Shown here piece by piece: positions 35,569 through 64,000 of a DNA stretch of 64,000 nucleotides. The position numbers were made by a program, and so were the translations under genes. Every line of letters begins with the position of its first letter. The first letter of the stretch is position 1. The stretch is from Diphasiastrum complanatum (Eukaryota; Streptophyta; Lycopodiopsida; Lycopodiales; Lycopodiaceae). The stretch lies in the NCBI GenBank assembly GCA_029204225.1, contig CM055094.1, forward strand, positions 27,638,107 to 27,702,106. Direction: 5' to 3'. The notes under the pieces are model-generated. The model ran no database searches and was not told where the DNA came from. It saw only the letters and a list, made by a program, of their open reading frames with translations.

Positions 35569-38500
35569 ATGGCTTCCAATGGTGGGATCATGCTAGAGTC
35601 TAGTGAAAGGTTGAGTTCATCAAACTACTCTACTTGGAAAGTGAGGATGGAGTCCTTACTTGAGTTGAATGAACTCATGGACATAGTTGCAGAAATTGAA
35701 GAGAGACCTCTCACACTTCAAGAGCAACAAAGGTTTGATAAGAAGGCCAAAAGGGCTCTTCATATCATTAAAATGAATGTTACAAATGAACTTCTCAAGG
35801 AAGTTGGAAAGTGTCAAAGTGCAAGTGAGGCATGGAATGCCTTAAAGAAGCTCTTTGAATCAAAGTCCACATCTAGGGTATTGACCCTAAGGAGACAAAT
35901 ATTTTCTAGTAGGCAAAGAGAGGGTGAAAGTGCTCATGCATTTATCTTGAGAGTTAAGTCCCTAAGTGATGATTTAGCATGCATTGATGAGAACATAAAA
36001 GATGGTGAAATAGTCCAAGTTATGTTGAATGGTTTGGTAAATGAACATGCTAACCTTGTGCAAAGTTTTGCCATTCAAAGAGTCTTGCCAAGTGTGGTTG
36101 ACTTGCAAGAAATCTCATTGGCTGAAGAACATAGGTTGCAATCAAAGCTTGATGGTGCATCCTTGCAAGGTGGAGGTGAAGAGGCTTTCTTCACAAAAGG
36201 CAAATTCAAGGGCAAAGGTAAAGGCAAAGGGAAATGGTCCAAAGGTGGTAACTTTGATCATGATGATTTCTCTTCCTCTTCCTCTTCTACTAAGAACAAT
36301 AAGTCAAAGTTCAAGTGCTTTTATTGTGGGATAAAAGGTCATTTTGCAAATGAATGTTATAAGAAGAAAAGAGAGCAAGGAGAGAGGCAAGGAAATCTTA
36401 CAATAGATGAGGAAGAACATAACACATGTGAATCACTTGTTATGACTTCAAGTTTGTTAGCCAACATAGATGATAATGATCCTTGGTGGATTGATAGTGG
36501 AGCCTCATCTCACATGACAAGACATAAGGAATACTTTACATCCTTATTGTCTTATGAGGGAGAAGGTAACATCATCTACACTGCAAATGATGGTCAATGT
36601 GACATCAAAGGCATAGGCACTATTCCTATTTCCCTTTCAACAAATAGGAAAGCAAATCTTGAAAATGTCTTGTACATTCCTTCAATCACTAAGAATTTGC
36701 TTAGTGTAAGTCAAATGATTGACAAAGGACTTGATGTGGAGTTCATTGGAGATGCATGTTTGATAAGTAAATGTGGATCCTTGATTGCTCAAGGTAGGAG
36801 GCATGGTAAACTTTTCAAGCTTGATGCATGTGTGATCTCTAATCATGAAGGATGTATGGCTAGGGAGCAATTGACAAACCAAGAAGTTTGGCACAAGAGG
36901 TTGGGCCATCCCAACTTCAAATCTTTGGAGGTAATGGCAAAGAAAGAGCTTGTTCTTGGTCTCCCTAAAAGTCTTGTTGCAAACAATAGTGTTTGTGAAC
37001 ATTGTGCCTTGTCCAAATCTCATAGACTTGCTTATTCTAGATCTACTTCTAGATCTAAAGAAGCTTTTCAACTTGTGCATTCTGATATTCATTCTTCTAG
37101 TACAACTAGCAATGGTGGGGCAAAGATGTATGCAACTTTCATTGATGACTTTAGTAGGTATACTTGGATCTATCTTCTTAAAAGTAAGGATGAAGTGTTT
37201 GCTGCATTTGTCAAGTTCAAGAATGAAATGGAAAACCAATTCAATACAAAGATCAAATGCTTAAGATCTGATAATGGAGGGGAATACACCTCAAATAGGT
37301 TCAAAGACTTTTGTATAGCACATGGGATTAAGAGGGAGATGTCTAGTCCTAGGACTCCACAACAGAATGGAGTGGCCGAGAGGAAGAATAGAACCCTTTG
37401 TGAATGTGCCAAGGCAATGAGACTACATGCTAATCTTGCTAAGTCTTTTTGGGGGGAAGCTTTAGCATGTGCTAACTATCTATGTAATAGATGGACAAGT
37501 GCTTCCTTGGATGGTAAAACTCCTCATGAGGTTCTTTATGGTAGAAGGCCGAGTGTCAAGCATTGTAGGATCTTTGGATGTACATGTTTTGTCAATATCA
37601 CACTTGATGATAGAACTAAAGAAGATCCTTCATCAAAGAAGGGTGTGTTTGTTGGCTATAGTGAAGTAAGCAAGGCTTACAAAGTGTACATTCCTTCTAC
37701 AAAGAAAGTTGTCATAAGTAGGGATGTCATCTTTCATGAAGAGAATGTTTCCAATGTTGTTGATGTTGATGTTGATGTGCCTACTAATCATCATGATGTG
37801 CAAGATGTCTTGGATGAAGATGGAGATGCCACTCCAAAGCAAACTTCAAGGAAGACTCAAAGGCAAAGGGCTAAGCCATCAAGGCTAACCTATGATGAAA
37901 AAGGAAAGCAAGTGGTGGACAACTCTAACTTTGCTTTTCTTACCTCTTTTGATGAACCAACTTGTGTAGGTGAAGCAATTCAAAAGAAGGAATGGATCCA
38001 AGCCATGGATCATGAGCATCAAGCACTCATCAAAAGCAACACATGGAGGTTGGTAAAGCTTCCAAAGGACAAGAAGGCAATTGGTTGTAAGTGGATCTTC
38101 AAGATCAAGACAAATCAAGATGGATCAATCAACAAGTACAAGGCAAGGTTGGTGGCAAAGGGGTATGCTCAAGAATATGGTATTGACTATGATGAGACCT
38201 TTGCACCCGTGGCAAAGATGGTAACTATTCGAATCCTAATCTCTCTTGCAACTCTTTATGATTGGGATATGTGGCAAATGGATGTAACTAATGCCTTCTT
38301 GAATGGTGATCTTGAAGAAGATATTTACATGGAGCAACCCGAGGGCTATGTTTCACATGATGAGCCTAATCATGTGTGCTATCTCCAAAAGAGTTTGTAT
38401 GGGCTAAAGCAAGCACCAAGGAGTTGGTATGCTAAGCTCAATTCCTTCTTACTTTCTCAAAACTTTGTTATGAGTGAGTATGATCATTCTCTCTACTTTA

Positions 38501-39522
38501 GATTGAATGAAAATGATATCACTTTACTTTTGATCTATGTTGATGACATTATCTTAAGTGGTGGTAATAATCTAGATATAGATGAAATCAAGATGGCACT
38601 CAAAAGAGAGTTTGAAATTCAAGATCTTGGTAAACTTCATTATATCTTAGGAATAGAGATTATTAGAACTTCTAAATCTACATTCATATGTCAAGAAAAG
38701 TATGTTAACTCTATTCTAAAAAGGTTTCATATGGAAGATTGTAAAGTTGTTTCTACTCCTATGGAATCAAATGTAAAGCTAACTACAAGAAGTAATGAAA
38801 GATCCTTCAAGGACATTACTCTCTATAGAAAGCTAATAGGATCTCTTATATGGTTAACCATCACAAGACCTGATCTAAGCTTTGTGGTTGGTAAACTAAG
38901 TCAATTTATGCAAGATCCTAGTGAGGCTCATTGGAAGCTAGGAAAGAGAGTACTTAGATACATCTCGGGATCTAGAGATTTTGGCATCTTGTATGGAGGT
39001 ACTACACCTAACCTTTGTGGATTTTCAGATTCAGATTTTGCAGGTGATCAAATGGATAGGAAGTCAACAAGTGCCTTTGCAATCTATCTTGGAGATGGAG
39101 TGGTCTCATGGCTATCAAAGAAGCAACCAACTATCTCTCTATCTTCCACCGAAGCCGAGTACAAGGCATTAACAACATGCACCAAGGAGATTCTTTGGAT
39201 CAAGAGGATGTTATTGGATCTTCACTTGCTGGAACCAGAGAAGACTCCAATCATACTTTGTGATAACCTTTCAGCCCAAAGCTTGGCAAGCAATCCTGTT
39301 TTTCATGCAAGGAGCAAGCACATTGAGATTGCTCACCATTTTGTGAGAGATCAAGTCATTGCCAAAGAGGTGGAGCTTCAACATGTCTCTTCAAAGGAGT
39401 GTGTGGCTGATATCTTCACCAAACCATTGGGAAAGGACCTATATTTAATGCATAGATCTAATCTTGGAATGTGCTCAAAGACTATGTTGAAACTAGCATC
39501 CAATGTTGAAGAGGGAGTGTGA
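35569..39522 (+). CDS. Copia gag-pol polyprotein, intact
   Basis: One 1317-residue frame. Gag (UBN2-type) at about 1-230 with SNYSTWKVRMESLL and SRVLTLRRQIFS; Lys/Gly-rich stretch at about 212-225; zinc knuckle CFYCGIKGHFANEC at about 250; protease WWIDSGASSHMT at about 305 with catalytic DSG; integrase finger from HKRLGHPNF at about 441 with CEHCALSKSH; integrase core with HSDIHSSS, FIDDFSRYTW, CLRSDNGGEY and PQQNGVAERKN (about 502-605); RT from CKWIFKIK at about 840, with MDVTNAFLNG, GLKQAPRSWY and YVDD at about 990; RNase H from FSDSDFAGDQMDRKST at about 1151, SSTEAEYKAL, CDNLSAQSL and ADIFTKPL at about 1281. Gag and pol share one frame with no recoding site, as usual for copia. The stop codon lies inside the 3' LTR. 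Start at 35569 is the first ATG of the gag frame. Appears functional. Confidence 0.98.
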   Translation: MASNGGIMLESSERLSSSNYSTWKVRMESLLELNELMDIVAEIEERPLTLQEQQRFDKKAKRALHIIKMNVTNELLKEVGKCQSASEAWNALKKLFESKSTSRVLTLRRQIFSSRQREGESAHAFILRVKSLSDDLACIDENIKDGEIVQVMLNGLVNEHANLVQSFAIQRVLPSVVDLQEISLAEEHRLQSKLDGASLQGGGEEAFFTKGKFKGKGKGKGKWSKGGNFDHDDFSSSSSSTKNNKSKFKCFYCGIKGHFANECYKKKREQGERQGNLTIDEEEHNTCESLVMTSSLLANIDDNDPWWIDSGASSHMTRHKEYFTSLLSYEGEGNIIYTANDGQCDIKGIGTIPISLSTNRKANLENVLYIPSITKNLLSVSQMIDKGLDVEFIGDACLISKCGSLIAQGRRHGKLFKLDACVISNHEGCMAREQLTNQEVWHKRLGHPNFKSLEVMAKKELVLGLPKSLVANNSVCEHCALSKSHRLAYSRSTSRSKEAFQLVHSDIHSSSTTSNGGAKMYATFIDDFSRYTWIYLLKSKDEVFAAFVKFKNEMENQFNTKIKCLRSDNGGEYTSNRFKDFCIAHGIKREMSSPRTPQQNGVAERKNRTLCECAKAMRLHANLAKSFWGEALACANYLCNRWTSASLDGKTPHEVLYGRRPSVKHCRIFGCTCFVNITLDDRTKEDPSSKKGVFVGYSEVSKAYKVYIPSTKKVVISRDVIFHEENVSNVVDVDVDVPTNHHDVQDVLDEDGDATPKQTSRKTQRQRAKPSRLTYDEKGKQVVDNSNFAFLTSFDEPTCVGEAIQKKEWIQAMDHEHQALIKSNTWRLVKLPKDKKAIGCKWIFKIKTNQDGSINKYKARLVAKGYAQEYGIDYDETFAPVAKMVTIRILISLATLYDWDMWQMDVTNAFLNGDLEEDIYMEQPEGYVSHDEPNHVCYLQKSLYGLKQAPRSWYAKLNSFLLSQNFVMSEYDHSLYFRLNENDITLLLIYVDDIILSGGNNLDIDEIKMALKREFEIQDLGKLHYILGIEIIRTSKSTFICQEKYVNSILKRFHMEDCKVVSTPMESNVKLTTRSNERSFKDITLYRKLIGSLIWLTITRPDLSFVVGKLSQFMQDPSEAHWKLGKRVLRYISGSRDFGILYGGTTPNLCGFSDSDFAGDQMDRKSTSAFAIYLGDGVVSWLSKKQPTISLSSTEAEYKALTTCTKEILWIKRMLLDLHLLEPEKTPIILCDNLSAQSLASNPVFHARSKHIEIAHHFVRDQVIAKEVELQHVSSKECVADIFTKPLGKDLYLMHRSNLGMCSKTMLKLASNVEEGV
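39508..39517 (+). promoter_or_regulatory. Polypurine tract of the intact copia
   Basis: GAAGAGGGAG immediately before the 3' LTR; it is also the codons for the last residues of the polyprotein. Confidence 0.9.
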
Positions 39523-40172
39523 AAATTGTCAACATTTCCTAGCTAGTTTGAGGCCTAAATTGGCTAAAATTGTAAATAGTTTTGGTTCTGGAGTTTCACA
39601 CGTGTGAACCAGGCCACAATGTTTTTATTTACTGTATTTTTTCAGTATGATGAAGTGTCAAACTTCATACCCTTCAAAATGAGACCATTTTGATGTATTT
39701 TGGTCATATAAGCCATTTTTAGCTATTTTTCCTATATAGGGAATATCTAGGGTCAAGTACCTTCTAGAGAGAGGAGAGAGAGTCATCTTTCTCATCCATA
39801 AATAGTAGGGAAGTCGTGGAGAACAGGTTGGAGAAACCTTTTGTATGCTTCATTGAGATCAATAGATCATTGTCATTGTTTCTTCCTCCATTGAGAGCAT
39901 TGTTGTGTGTATTGTCTTCAAGCTATTGTGTATGATCTTAGGTGCTTTCCAAAAGTGATAGGCTGATGTATTATGGACTGTATAATGCTATTTTGGGCCG
40001 CACTTGATGTTTATGGAAGTTTCCATTTGTGATAAATGCTTTTTGATCAAGTTCTTTGCATTCTAGGTAGCATAGAATGTGTTGCCAATTCCTAGCTTAT
40101 GTAGTTTGGAGTGCAAGCATTCAAGCCAATGATCTTGGAGTTTAGATCCACTTAGGATCTGTATTTTTCACA
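39518..40172 (+). repeat. 3' LTR of the intact copia
   Basis: Same length as the 5' LTR with one substitution seen. Bases 39520-39522 supply the TGA stop of the polyprotein. Followed by target duplication GAAAT. Confidence 0.97.
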
Positions 40173-40177
40173 GAAAT

Positions 40178-40841
40178 GCCACTAGGATGCCACCTAAGGA
40201 GGTCTCTTGCTTATTTAAGAGACTCCCTCTTTGAGAAGAGGAGCTTTTGTGAAATGTATCTACTCCATGCTGAATTAAGAAGAGCCTCCATGAGTTTTGG
40301 TGCATCCATTCCTTGATCATGCTTGTTTCTTGAGTGATGCATTCATGATCTTGCCCTTCCGTCCTTTGTGTGTGGTTGTGGATTAGTTTTTCTGCTTTCC
40401 TAGAGTGGATTAGATTTCCCTTCTTGTTTGTGGATTAATGTAGGAATAAACATTCAGGTAAACTAAATAGACTAGGTTTGTGATGTTATTCTTGCATATC
40501 CCCTTACAACTCTATTCTTGATGTTCTTGGGATGTCCAAGAATCAAAAGACTGGTTGGTTTCTTGATTCTTGGACGTCTAAAATGTTGTAGAATAGTTTC
40601 TTGTTTCTTGTTTCTTGTTCTGTGGATCTATGCAAGTGTAGTATGTTTAGGATCTGATTGTAACTCGTTTTTGCAGCATTAGAGTAGGATTTCAGTCATT
40701 GTTTAACGAATTTGCATGCTGATCTGATGGTTGAACGTTTTGGCATGCATGATTGGCTGATTGTGGTCGTTTATGAATGTGCTTCAGTGCAAGAGTGACA
40801 AACCCGAGTGTCCTCTGACAGACATGACAATACTACAATGT
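40178..40841. other. Target DNA right of the intact copia
   Basis: Resumes from 33740. CTTATTTAAGAG (about 40210) resembles a TATA region, so this may be an LTR of an older element. A hairpin pairs TGTCCAAGAATCAA (about 40532) with TTGATTCTTGGAC (about 40563). No gene. Confidence 0.45.
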
Positions 40842-41491
40842 TGTGAAAGATTCAACTAGTTTCATCACATTTTGCAATATTTCCATATTTGGCATATTGA
40901 GGCCAAAACTTGTTTTAGACTTAGATGTTGACTTTTCAAAGTTCATTAGTCTAAATTTCATTTGAATAAACACTTTTTGAAAGTGTGGGAAAGATAGAAT
41001 GTGAGTTTGAGTAGATTCAATTTGAATAAGTTGGGTACATTGAATCTAGACCCAAAATTAGTAGGGTTAGCATTTTGGTGGGAAAGCCAAGTGGCCAAAT
41101 AGGATTTGGACATGTTATAAAAGGATGTAACTCGTGGAGAGAGTAATATTCTCTCTTCTCTCTCTCACTTCATCATTATACATGGTTCTCTTGGGTTCTA
41201 CTATCCATTGGTGCCTATCTTGGTGATTGCTTGCAATTCTATATGTAGAATGATCTATATTTGCTATTTTCGGTTTCACACGCGTGAAATACAATAGCTT
41301 GCTAGTTTTGTATGGACAACAATAGTACATAATCATTTCATTCAAGTTTGATCAAGTTCTATTAGTGTTTGCATCTCAAATTGTGTGTAGATGCTGATTT
41401 TTCTACATTGGTGAGATTGGTAGTGTATTTCTCTTTCTAACCAACAGATCATTCAAGTAGAATGGATCTTAAGAATCTGAAATCTTTCACA
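40842..41491 (+). repeat. 5' LTR of the truncated copia
   Basis: 650 bp, TGTGAAAGATTC..TCTTTCACA, similar ends and length to the intact element's LTR but diverged in sequence. TTATAAAAGG (about 41114) is a good TATA box, and TTTCACACGCGTGAAA (about 41275) parallels the palindrome of the intact LTR. Confidence 0.82.
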
Positions 41492-41503
41492 TGGTATCAG
41501 AGC
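41492..41503 (+). promoter_or_regulatory. tRNA-iMet primer binding site of the truncated copia
   Basis: TGGTATCAGAGC directly after the LTR. Confidence 0.93.
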
Positions 41504-42091
41504 TTGTGTTTTAGGTTATGAAAGAGGAAATCAGATCTATCAATGATTTGGTGAAGATATCAAGTGTAGAGAATGCTAGAGAGGATTCTACACCAAAATT
41601 GGATTTTTTGCTTTTGTAGATTGGATCTTTTGTAGATCAAAACACTAAATAGGTCAATATACTTGTTCAATTCTGATTTTTGAATTCACATACTGGATTT
41701 GGCCGATTTTTGGATCATTGGTTCAGCCTAAGTGGTGGCTTATAGATTGCATATCAAATTTTCAGCATTTGCATGTAGATTTGGAAGAGTCAATTTTTTG
41801 TTATTTTGTCAAAACCCTAATTTTGATTGGATCTCTAGATAGTGAGGTTGCTGGACTTCATTTGAGTGTGTTTCAATCCTAGGAAGTGGCAAAAGTCATT
41901 AGATTGAGGATAGATTATAGGTTGATCAAGATTCCATGATTCTATGTGTTGATTTGCTTGGATAAGTGCTAGAAGAGAATTTGTGAGATAGTTTCAAATC
42001 TTGGTGATTTCTTTTGAAAGCATTTGTTGTTGTTCAAAGGAGTGCTTTGCGCATTGAATCAAGTTGAAAGAGAAGATCAGATCATTGCTAT

Positions 42092-43441
42092 ATGGCAACC
42101 TCAATTGGAGTCATATTGGAAGCCAATGATAGGCTTACCTCAAGTAACTATTCATTGTGGAAAGTGAGGATGGAGTCACTTCTTGAGATGAATGATGTTT
42201 TGGATATTGTTGTAGGCTTGGAGGAGAGACCAGCAACACAACAAGATCAATTGAGGTATGACAAGAGGGCCAAGAAGGCTCTACACATGATAAAGATGAA
42301 TGTTACCAATGAACTTCTCAAGGAAGTTGGTAAGTGCACATCACCTTTGGAAGCTTGGAATTCATTGAAAAAGCTTTATGAATCCAAGTCTACTTCTAGA
42401 GTGTTGACTCTAAGAAGGCAAATCTTTTCTTGTTTGCAAAAGAATGAAGAAAGTCCAAGTACTTTTGTTTTGAGAATGAAAGCATTGAATGATGAATTAG
42501 CTTGCATAGATGAAAGCATTAAGGAAGGAGAGCTTATTCAAGTGATTCTTAATGGCTTGTTGGATGCTCATGCTAACATTGTTCAAAGTATTGCTATTCA
42601 AAAGACTTTGCCAAGTTTGATGGATCTTCAAGAGATCTTGATCAATGAGGAATATAGGCTTCAATCAAGAGGTGGATCTACATCAACACTTCAAGAGGAT
42701 GCTATGTTCACAAAGGGAAAATTCAAGGGCAAAACCAAAAGTAAGTGGTCTAAAGGGCAAGATCAAATGGATGCTTCTTCAAGTGTCAAAAAGAAGGATA
42801 GATCAAAGCTCAAGTGCTTCTATTGTGGCATCAAAGGACACTTTGCAAGTGAGTGCTACAAGAAGAAGAGAGATCAAGGAGACAAGCAAGGTAATCTTAC
42901 TCTTGATGAGGATGGTTTGGATGTTCAAGATGCAAATGATGATGCTTTTGTGATGTCTTTATGTATGTTTGCTAATGATGGAGATCTAGATCCTTAGTGG
43001 ATTGATAGTGGAGCAAGTTCACACATGACCTTTCACAGAGATTACTTCACTTCTTTGTTGGCATATGGAGATGACAAGAGGGTGATCTACATGGCCAATG
43101 ATGGTGAGTGTGCAATCAAAGGGATTGGCACAATTCCTATTTCTCTCTCTACAAATAGGAATGTTCATTTGGAGGATGTCTTGTTTATTCCATCTATTAC
43201 CAAGAATTTGCTTAGTGTGAGTCAAATGCTAAGTAAGGGCCTCAAGGTGGAGTTTGATGGAGATGCTTGTTTGATCAAAAGGAAGGATGTCTTGATTGGA
43301 AAAGGTAAAAGGCAAGGGAAGTTGTTAAAACTTGATGCTTGTGTTATTGCTAACCAAGTTGGAATGTGTTGCAAGGGAGCAAATTTCTATTCAAGAGGTT
43401 TGGCACAAAAGGATGGGACACCTCAACTTCAAGTCATTGGA
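42092..43441 (+). pseudogene. Copia gag and broken protease/integrase
   Basis: Gag is open for 301 codons (42092-42997): SNYSLWKVRMESLLEM, SRVLTLRRQIFS, and zinc knuckle CFYCGIKGHFASEC. A TAG at 42995-42997 replaces the tryptophan codon TGG found at the same place in the intact element (DPWWIDSGASS versus DP-stop-WIDSGASS), consistent with a single G-to-A change. The frame then runs through the protease (DSGASSHMTFHRDYF) until an apparent one-base insertion near 43365; the integrase finger (EVWHKRMGHLNFKSLEV) is in another frame and stops at the truncation. Confidence 0.9.
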
Positions 43442-45660
43442 GGTAATAATGTTCGATCTTATTCTCATATTTAACTCTCTTTTCTTGGTTAGCTTAATCT
43501 TGAATTTAACATGCATGATTGTTTTTATCTATATTGCCAAAACATGTTCTATGGTCTCAAATACTTGGATAAAAGATGTAAACCCCAAGGATGTTTCAAA
43601 ATTTTGTAAAAGATCCTCATACATAAAGTTGGAGATTGTTCTAAGTTATAAAAACTTACAAATCATGTCCGATGAACAAGCAAGTCGATCATTTCCAGCA
43701 CTTCTCCTTTTCAAATGACTTCTTTGCTAGACTTATCTCTTTTCTAAAGGTACTTGGTCCTCCATTGTGGGCTTAAAAATCCTAGTCCCTAGTTTCTTGT
43801 CATGGCTTAGCTTGTCAATGGCATGGTCTCTAACGTTCCTCGTTCCATACTTCCAAAATAAGTAATCGCCTGGCTGGAGCTCCATCCTTACCTGCCTTTG
43901 TTCCATTCCGTTGAGATTGATTGATCGAGGAGATGCTTAACAGAAGAATTCAAGGATGTAACCTTTGGATAACTTGAACCTCAAATACGACTTGAAATTC
44001 AACAACTAAAATGCATCAGCCTTCTAAATTGTTTCAGCATTCGCACTAGATCAGACACGTAGCTTATAATGAGACAAAGAAAAACTATCCAATATGTCCA
44101 AATACTGAATCATTGAACAAAAAAGGTATGATGAGGGAAAGGAAAACTATTTTAAGATATCCAGATACCAAATCAAACAAGTTGTAGCTTATGACGAGGA
44201 AAACAAAAACTATCCAAGATCTCCAAATTTATTGAATCTGTGCACAACCGTACAAATGATACATAACCAAAAGAATTGTTTCTATATTCATGAGAAATGA
44301 GACATATCAAAGATAAACCTCTATGGTTATAAGCAAACAATGTATATGAAAAATATCTAAAATCTTCGAATTTCGATTTCCTACAGCTTGAGCAATATTT
44401 TTAGAATTTGTGTCCAGAAATAAACTAGTTCAATTCCAATAAAACTTTGTAGATCAAGATAAGCTTCGAAGATAATAAGCAACAATATTGATGATATAAA
44501 CGAAGCAATATATATTTGTCGAAAGGTGGACATTGAAAGAGATCAAAGATGAGTCTGTGTCATGATGATGAATGGATAATATGAAGATCCACGGCGAAAG
44601 AGCATTGACAATCTGGAGCTCTACATGAAGGGCAAGTGGAAGGTGTTGTTGCATGCAGATTAAACCATGTGGGTGGGAGATGATAGGTAGATCAAGGTCT
44701 TAACCTTTAATTCAATTTCACACATGCTTGTCACATGTCTTCCACAAGCCTCTCCCGTAATGCCATTACCGCTCATGCAAAGGAAAAGTTGTTTTCATAA
44801 ATGGCGTGAATATCCTCATGCATATGAATACTCATATTGAGTTACTTGACCTCATGTCTTACTTTGCATGAATTACTACTTACATGCATGTAATTAACAC
44901 ATAGTCAGCCCTCAAAAATTTAAACATCTTCTCTAATGTTGACTTTTTGCACAAACTACATTGACCAATTTAAACACATAGTATTGCCTTTGCAAGACTT
45001 GGCCAAAAATTTTACTTTAAGAAAAAGGACCGCGTCACCATTCCACAAGTCTTTTGTGCTTTGATTTTCATTCAATAATGCAATAAATTCTTAGCAACCA
45101 AGTTGCCCATTGCCAATAGCTACAAGTTAAAGGGCAATTTTTATTTTTGGATGATATTGATAACCAAATCTTCTACACCCTTTGTAATTGTCTTATTATA
45201 CTAGGACTTTCTGCGATGGTAACTCTCGGGTTAGTCAGTTAGTTCAAATTTAAAACCATCTGATATCGAAAGTTGCTGGTTGTTAAATTTTGCAACTTTC
45301 GAGTATCAATATTCAATTACCCGCAAGCGAAATCCCAAGTTCGGAACAAGATGACTCCATACCCGCCCAAGAGTGGTGGATATCTAGAGTAGTGCTTGAG
45401 AAAGGTCATTTGAGTTATCCTCAAAAGACCTGCATTTTATAAAACTTTTCAATTTTTTTGAAAACTTTTACTTATAAAAACGTTTACATGCTTGTATAAA
45501 AAATCATCAAATATTTTATGATATCGATTTTTGAAAAACTTGCTGATGCTTTGCCGATTTTAGGACTCATGTAGGCTCGTAGAGGAATCAGGATGTATGA
45601 TCATGTTCAAAATTCTCAAAGTCCACCAATTGACTTTAGGCTGGGGCAACCACCGACCAC
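43442..45660. other. Intergenic DNA upstream of the LRR gene
   Basis: No gene recognised. On the minus strand, about 43745-43915 gives an open, protein-like stretch (LQPGDYLFWKYGTRNVRDH) that resembles a retroelement remnant but cannot be assigned. The remainder is AT-rich. Confidence 0.35.
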
Positions 45661-45671
45661 CGACCATGTAC

Positions 45672-45679
45672 CACGTGGC
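45672..45679 (+). promoter_or_regulatory. G-box/ABRE-like element
   Basis: CACGTGGC about 100 bases upstream of the TATA box of the LRR gene; this core is bound by bZIP and bHLH factors in plants. Two further CACGTGG motifs lie in intron 1 (about 46340 and 46473). Confidence 0.5.
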
Positions 45680-45770
45680 AGAGATTTAACGGGCCACGGC
45701 TCGGTGCGACAGATTGCCCACCGTCAGATCTTCTTGGAGTAAATGAGCATCTTTCTTTCTAATTTAATGC

Positions 45771-45780
45771 TATATAAATA
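45771..45780 (+). promoter_or_regulatory. TATA box of the LRR gene
   Basis: TATATAAATA, 83-92 bases before the ATG. A start near 45805 gives a short GA-rich leader (about 45811-45862). Confidence 0.7.
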
Positions 45781-45862
45781 ATATATGTTTGTTGCTGTCG
45801 GAAGAAAAAAACAGAGAGACAGTAGAAACAAAAGACAGAGACAGAGAAAGAGAGAGGGAGCT

Positions 45863-63938
<18,076 letters not shown>

Positions 63939-64000
63939 TGGCTTGCTTGAGAGAGGAACTTGTAGATGGCACTGGTCTTGTTGGTGTCAGCAACTTATGG

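Larger units (their letters stand above)
33741..40172 (+). mobile_element. Intact, recently inserted Ty1/copia retrotransposon
   Basis: Two 655-bp LTRs (33741-34395 and 39518-40172) that I find to differ at one base (C at 34013, T at 39790). Target duplication GAAAT at 33736-33740 and 40173-40177. Primer site next to the 5' LTR, polypurine tract next to the 3' LTR, and one uninterrupted gag-pol frame. All parts needed for transposition are present. LTR identity implies a very young insertion, nested beside an older chromovirus. Confidence 0.97.
40842..43441 (+). mobile_element. Truncated copia related to the intact one
   Basis: 5' LTR, primer site, leader, gag and the start of pol of a sister family member; the gag reads in parallel with that of the intact copia. 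The element stops within the integrase finger at about 43441, and no 3' LTR is present. Confidence 0.9.

Overview
The window is nuclear DNA from a land plant, most likely a vascular plant with a large, repeat-rich genome. The evidence is spliced plant gene families (a UFD2-type U-box ligase, a plant-specific LysM protein and a SERK-like LRR protein), Ty1/copia and chromodomain Ty3/gypsy retrotransposons primed by initiator tRNA-Met, plant-type hAT transposase remnants, and long GA/CT microsatellites. The species cannot be resolved by eye. All calls come from reading translations and repeats directly; no search was run.

Three host genes are recognisable. (1) At 1770-2578 (+) lie the last three exons of a ubiquitin conjugation factor E4 gene; its 5' part is outside the window. 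(2) At 9389-10261 (-) is an intronless gene for a secreted three-LysM protein with a Pro-rich stem and a hydrophobic C-terminus but no kinase. (3) At 45863-63938 (+) is a complete seven-exon gene for a 218-residue secreted LRR protein of the SERK-ectodomain-like family. Its exons are 91, 133, 72, 144, 72, 72 and 73 nt, and it is spread over 18 kb because introns 1, 3 and 6 are filled with transposon debris.

Between the LysM and LRR genes lies about 35 kb of nested retrotransposons. 5.5-8.8 kb: degenerate copia element split by a foldback-like inverted repeat. 12-14 kb: copia fragments. 13.9-18.2 kb: a decayed gypsy element broken by a second gypsy copy. 18.2-19.8 kb: leader and LTR of an element with a tRNA-Asp-type primer site. 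19.8-23.1 kb: antisense copia remnants. 23.1-25.9 kb: an unusual zinc-knuckle ORF and unassigned DNA. 25.9-33.5 kb: a structurally complete but frameshifted chromovirus with two LTRs and a target-site duplication. 33.7-40.2 kb: an intact, very young copia element (LTRs differ at one of 655 positions, 5-bp target duplication, uninterrupted 1317-residue polyprotein). 40.8-43.4 kb: a truncated relative of that copia.

Inside the LRR gene, introns 1 and 3 each hold remnants of the same hAT family (antisense) and matching gypsy LTR segments (sense). Intron 3 also has a four-unit tandem array, and intron 6 ends in a CT microsatellite that creates a possible competing 3' splice site. I found no convincing new multi-gene system. 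The items most worth checking are the LysM protein without a kinase, the foldback structure, the zinc-knuckle ORF, the young copia and the microsatellite splice site.
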